From NCBI GenBank assembly GCA_027625915.1, contig JANTQA010000032.1, positions 1,922,001 through 1,986,000 on the forward strand: DNA of 64,000 nucleotides. The letters run 5' to 3'. Of the stretch, positions 60,244-64,000 are shown piece after piece; positions within the stretch are counted from its first letter, which is position 1; every line of letters begins with the position of its first letter. A program made the translations under genes and the position numbers. This stretch comes from Anaeramoeba flamelloides (taxonomy: Eukaryota > Metamonada > Anaeramoebidae). Below the pieces are notes generated by a model. The model did no database searches. It saw only the letters and a list, made by a program, of their open reading frames with translations, and had not been told where the DNA came from.

Positions 60244-62066
60244 TTTGTTTTTTTTTTTTAATATTTATTGATAATTTTTAATATCAATTCACCAATTTAT
60301 TATTCTTTTTTTAAATAAACAAAGAAAAAATACAGATTTATTTCTTTTTATTTTATGTTATTTTTTTTTTTTTTTCAACCATTTAATAAGTGAGAATCGA
60401 TTAATTTACATTAAATAAAGTTAATCTCCCCATAAATAATTCCTAAAGCTGTTTTTATTTTTATTATTATTATTTTAATTGAATTTTTCTTTTTTTTTTA
60501 TTTATTTATTTATTTATTGAGAGAAATGAGTAATCAAAGAAAATTTGCTAAATAAAAATGAGAAGAAGAAAAATAATTAAAATATTAAAGTACAAAAATA
60601 TTATATATTTTATATGACCAAATTAAAAATTATCCAAGTCTTGAAACAGGAGGAGTAAAAAACTAGATAGAAAGATTATGAGTAATAAATACAAATTCCA
60701 CCAACTGTGATTAATAAATTGGCATTCCACTGTTGTTGGTTTTTTTTTTAATTTAAAAGAATAGAGTAAAATCTTTCATTTTGCTCAATTCTTTTGAATT
60801 AAAAAAAAAAAAAAACTACCTCCGAAGAGTGGGGAACTATGTACCCGAATTTGTATTTTTTTTAACTATTTTGAAAATTTTTAATTTTTCTTTTTTATTA
60901 AATTGAAGAAAAATTATTAGTTTTTGAGATGGTATATATTGTTGTCTGGATTGTTAATTCTAAATTACTGTGATATCCAAAAAATCAAAAAACTAAAAGG
61001 TGAGAATTTTCTTATTTTTAATTCACACACATAAAAACAATTTTGGAAATTTCATCAATTATATTGAAATTTCATTCTTTATTTATTTGAAAATCCGATA
61101 AATGGACATTCACTTCATGTAGAATGAAAAATTAATTCTTAATTTATTATTAAGTTCAGTTCAAACTCTATAAATTTTATTGATTAGGTCTTTCAAAAAA
61201 AAAAAAAAAACATTACATAAATCATCTAATTACATAAATAAAAAAATTAAAAAGAAAACAGTTTTTTATTTTATTAATTATTTTTGGAAAAAAGCAATTC
61301 AAAATTTATTAGATTATTGATTAATAAAAAAATAAATATTTATTTGTAAAAAAGGATATTATTTATTTCTACGAACTTTTTTTTATATATAGAAATAAAC
61401 TCAATTCAAAATTGTTGGCACATAAAAAAAAATTTGAAAATAAATTTTTTTATAAATTGAATTTATCAATAATAATTAAAAAAATTACTATTTTAATATT
61501 CATTTCTATAGACTAGAAATATTTTTTTTTGTCTAAAAATCAAATAAAATAAATTAAAAAAAAAATAATATAATTGTTTCATTTATTTTAGATTTTAGTT
61601 TATCTTTGAATAGATAATTATTTAATTTTCAATATAAAATTTTTGATTTTATTTTTTTCTTTTTTTTCCCTGGCTGTGTTGTCCACACTGGAGAAAAAGT
61701 GTAACAAAGGAAAAAGAGCATATATCTGATTACTAAAACAGGGATACTTAAACACACAAGTATGAGTAACTTGAAAATAAAAAATAAAAAATTAAAGGCG
61801 AAAAATCATCTAAGGTCTAAAGCAAATCAGATCAAAAAAAAAAAAATAAATTCTAATAATTCAACAATCACCATCCAACTACCCTATTCATGATCATTTA
61901 TCAAATTAAATTGTAGAAAACGAAATGATTGTGGTCTGTACTTTTATGTGATCTTGATGAAATTAATTCATTAATTTTTTTATTTTATTGATCATAATTT
62001 CTTATTATCAACCTTTTTTATTATGATTAATTCTTTTCCTTTTTTAATTTCATTGTTTGTTTATAG
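60244..62066. other. Non-coding stretch downstream of importin-alpha
   Basis: AT-rich, with no gene recognised. It includes the hairpin at 60746-60811. Confidence 0.55.
60746..60811. repeat. Hairpin related to those at 54.7-54.9 kb
   Basis: AATTTAAAAGAATAGAGTAA with AAT is followed, after CTTTC, by its inverse ATTTTGCTCAATTCTTTTGA with ATT, bounded by T and A runs. The core TAGAGTAAAATCTTT is shared with the 54.7-54.9 kb hairpins. Confidence 0.7.
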
Positions 62067-62350
62067 GTCACTACGATCCAAAAAATACACTAAAAATGGA
62101 AAAACGATCAAATACCTCCCATTAAAAAAAATTAAAAAACTTAATAAAAAAAAAATAAATAAAGTTTCTATTTAGCTTTTTCTTGAAAACATTTTTTGTC
62201 ATAATGATTGAAATCAAACTTGAAATTATCTATATTTTTATATATACTTTCTTGTTTTAACTCATTTACTAAAACAAAATTCTAAATTATGGGAATTTTA
62301 TTTTCACAAAAGGGACTAATTTGGTCTTCAAATGTTTTTTTATTTTTAAA
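62067..62350. repeat. Dispersed repeat, partner of 5608-5900, cut by a transposon
   Basis: This matches 5608-5900 in the same orientation. It ends at the AAT that precedes the Harbinger-like element at 62355. Confidence 0.75.
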
Positions 62351-62354
62351 TAAT

Positions 62355-64000
62355 AGAGATATTCGCAAACATTTTAAAAATTATGAAATAATACTCATTT
62401 CATAAAAAAGATTCATTTTCACTTCATTAATTATTTTCATGAATTTGATAATTTAATGAAAAATTCATTATTAGTGAAAAATAAACAAATTCCTGAAAAT
62501 ATCTGAACTCGTGAAAAACTTCGAGAATATTGTAAAAAAATGAGTATTATTTTCAAATTCTGATTTAGTTGAATCAAAATAAAAAGTTAATAAAATATAT
62601 AAATCTCATGAGTTTTGAATTTATTTTTTATTGTATTAAAGAACAATTGATTGAAACAAAAAAAAAATTAAAATTTTAAGAATTAAAAAAAAATATAAGT
62701 AAATATTAATTTCTTCTAATAGGGTCTCCACATCTGATATGGTAATTGGTAAGTGCAATTGAAATTCCGATAACTTTATTGTGGAAATCACCAATTTCAT
62801 TTCTCCATCTATCTGTTGTAACACGATTTCTATTTTTTAATCTCCCATAAAATTGTTCAATTATTACTCTGTGTTTTCCAATTAATCTATTAAAATCATT
62901 TTGTTCTTCTGTGAGATTTTCTCGTTTTCCAAAATACGGAATAAAAATTTTTATTTGATTAACTCCTTTATATCCCTTTATCATCCATTAAAGCTAGTGG
63001 CTCTTCAATTTGACTCTCTTCATTTTCTTTATGAAAAAAATTTTCAATTTCTCCAGGATAACTTCTATCGAAAATTTTTTTATCGTGTTTACGGCCATTT
63101 ACCCCAGTTACATAATGCATAACTAATCCAGAACAACTATTAATTGTTTGGGTTTTTATACAATGAAACTTATGTTTTCCCGAATAAAATCTGAAAAAAA
63201 ATTATTTAATTTTTTTTTAAAAGTTTACAATTAAGAATTTGGACAATATATCAAATAAAAAGAGAAGTTTTGGATCAAATTATTGTTTTTTTTTGCAAAA
63301 AATTAAAAGTGAGAAAAGTTGTTGAGAACCGAATAATATTTATTTTCGAAAATATAAAGTAAGAATATTAAATTACCTTTTTTGCCTTCTTTTAGGTTTA
63401 TTAATTCTATGAACAGTACAATCAATTACTGCAACAACAGTTGGAAAATTCACAAATAAAGAATTTTCTTCCATTTGTTTCTTAAACCCAATCCAATATA
63501 TTTGGTCATGAACTAAAATGTCATGACATTTAAATATTGTATCAACTACTAAATCATGACACCAGGCTTTGGAAATCCCAAAATTTGTTGATAATATTTC
63601 ATATTTATCATAATTCCTCAACCAAGATAAGGTTAAAAGAAAAATTGTTTTATTACCCGGCATTTGTTTATAATTTCTTATACCTCCTCGTCTACCACCT
63701 CTACCCTTTTGTCTAAATTTTTTTTTAACTTTTGAAAATAAATCGTTAAATTCGTCAAAATCAAATCCTGAGATAATTTTCAATAAATCGCTATTGTTAT
63801 TATTTTTAAATTTTGACCAAATAATATTTGGTATTACAACAATAATATTTTCATTAACAGGTTCTTCATTTTCGATATTTCTCCGATTTCCTCAATGTTC
63901 TGGTAGAATGATTTCTTCTTCATTTTCGAGCTCAATTTCGATGTTCATCAACTCCAAAAAAATAAAAATAATAATGATAATAAAATGATTTTGAAAATAA
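62355..64000. mobile_element. IS5/PIF-Harbinger-like transposon, second copy (cut by window edge)
   Basis: It starts at the same base as the 26581 copy (AGAGATATTCGCAAAC) and is preceded by AAT. Identity to that copy is very high throughout, with only scattered differences seen by eye, so one of the two moved recently. The right end lies outside the window. Confidence 0.9.
62706..63948 (-). pseudogene. DDE transposase of the second Harbinger-like copy, disrupted
   Basis: Same two-exon gene as 26931-28174. Relative to that copy, a Trp codon (in HWGNRRN, near 63894) is TGA. In exon 2, one extra T near 62979 shifts the frame just before KGYKG, separating the second catalytic Asp from the Glu. 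Single residue changes (KKQM for KKQK, GDPIRRN for GHPIRRN) are also seen. The splice sites are unchanged. It is a recently inactivated copy that could still be moved in trans. Confidence 0.85.

Overview
The window is nuclear DNA of a very AT-rich eukaryote. The host genes have short AT-rich spliceosomal introns (GTAA/GTAT donors, long T-rich acceptors ending TAG or AAG), gene density is low, homopolymers are frequent, and stops are standard. The host proteins (CaMK-like kinase, importin-alpha, PIMT, a WIP/verprolin-like actin-regulatory protein with SH3 domains) suggest a free-living amoeboid or flagellate protist, for example an Anaeramoeba-like or amoebozoan lineage. That placement is inference; no rRNA or organelle gene is present to test it.

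Host genes. 1-246 (+): 3' end of an unidentified gene. 6756-10333 (-): six-exon CaMK-type protein kinase, about 296 aa. 17707-18554 (+): two-exon protein-L-isoaspartate O-methyltransferase. 22686-25008 (-): three-exon protein with an N-terminal WIP/verprolin WH2 motif, Gly-rich K-P-K-T repeats and two near-identical SH3 domains. 50696-60243 (+): seven-exon importin-alpha of about 506 aa, with a 25-nt micro-exon and a 6.1 kb intron. Exon joins were deduced by eye from frame, splice consensus and family conservation.

Mobile DNA fills much of the rest. (a) A ~197 bp near-palindromic MITE family (tips CAGTCAGTTTCAC, target TA) has about eleven copies, five of them within 29.7-34.2 kb and two inside a Tc1 transposase. 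(b) A broken Tc1 (DD34E) element lies at 28.8-30.8 kb, and three ~0.6 kb non-autonomous elements share its terminal AGCTATTTCC. (c) Two copies of an IS5/PIF-Harbinger-like element are present: a full-length one at 26.6-28.4 kb with an apparently intact spliced transposase, and a damaged one running off the right edge. (d) A degraded tnp2/CACTA-like transposase gene lies at 34.4-38.4 kb. (e) LINE reverse-transcriptase remnants lie at 47.0-48.5 kb. (f) A tRNA-like SINE with a poly(A) tail and target duplication sits in the middle of a foldback element at 4.1-4.9 kb. (g) Several long-TIR MITEs and dispersed repeats are nested in one another, and the window itself supplies some empty sites.

The least explained structure is at 32.82-33.24 kb. 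It is a tandem array of five ~88-89 bp units, each with a conserved box containing CGATCGATGAA and a near-perfect 12-bp-arm hairpin. The units alternate A-B-A-B-A, and the hairpin centre base alternates C/G. It fits no feature class I recognise.
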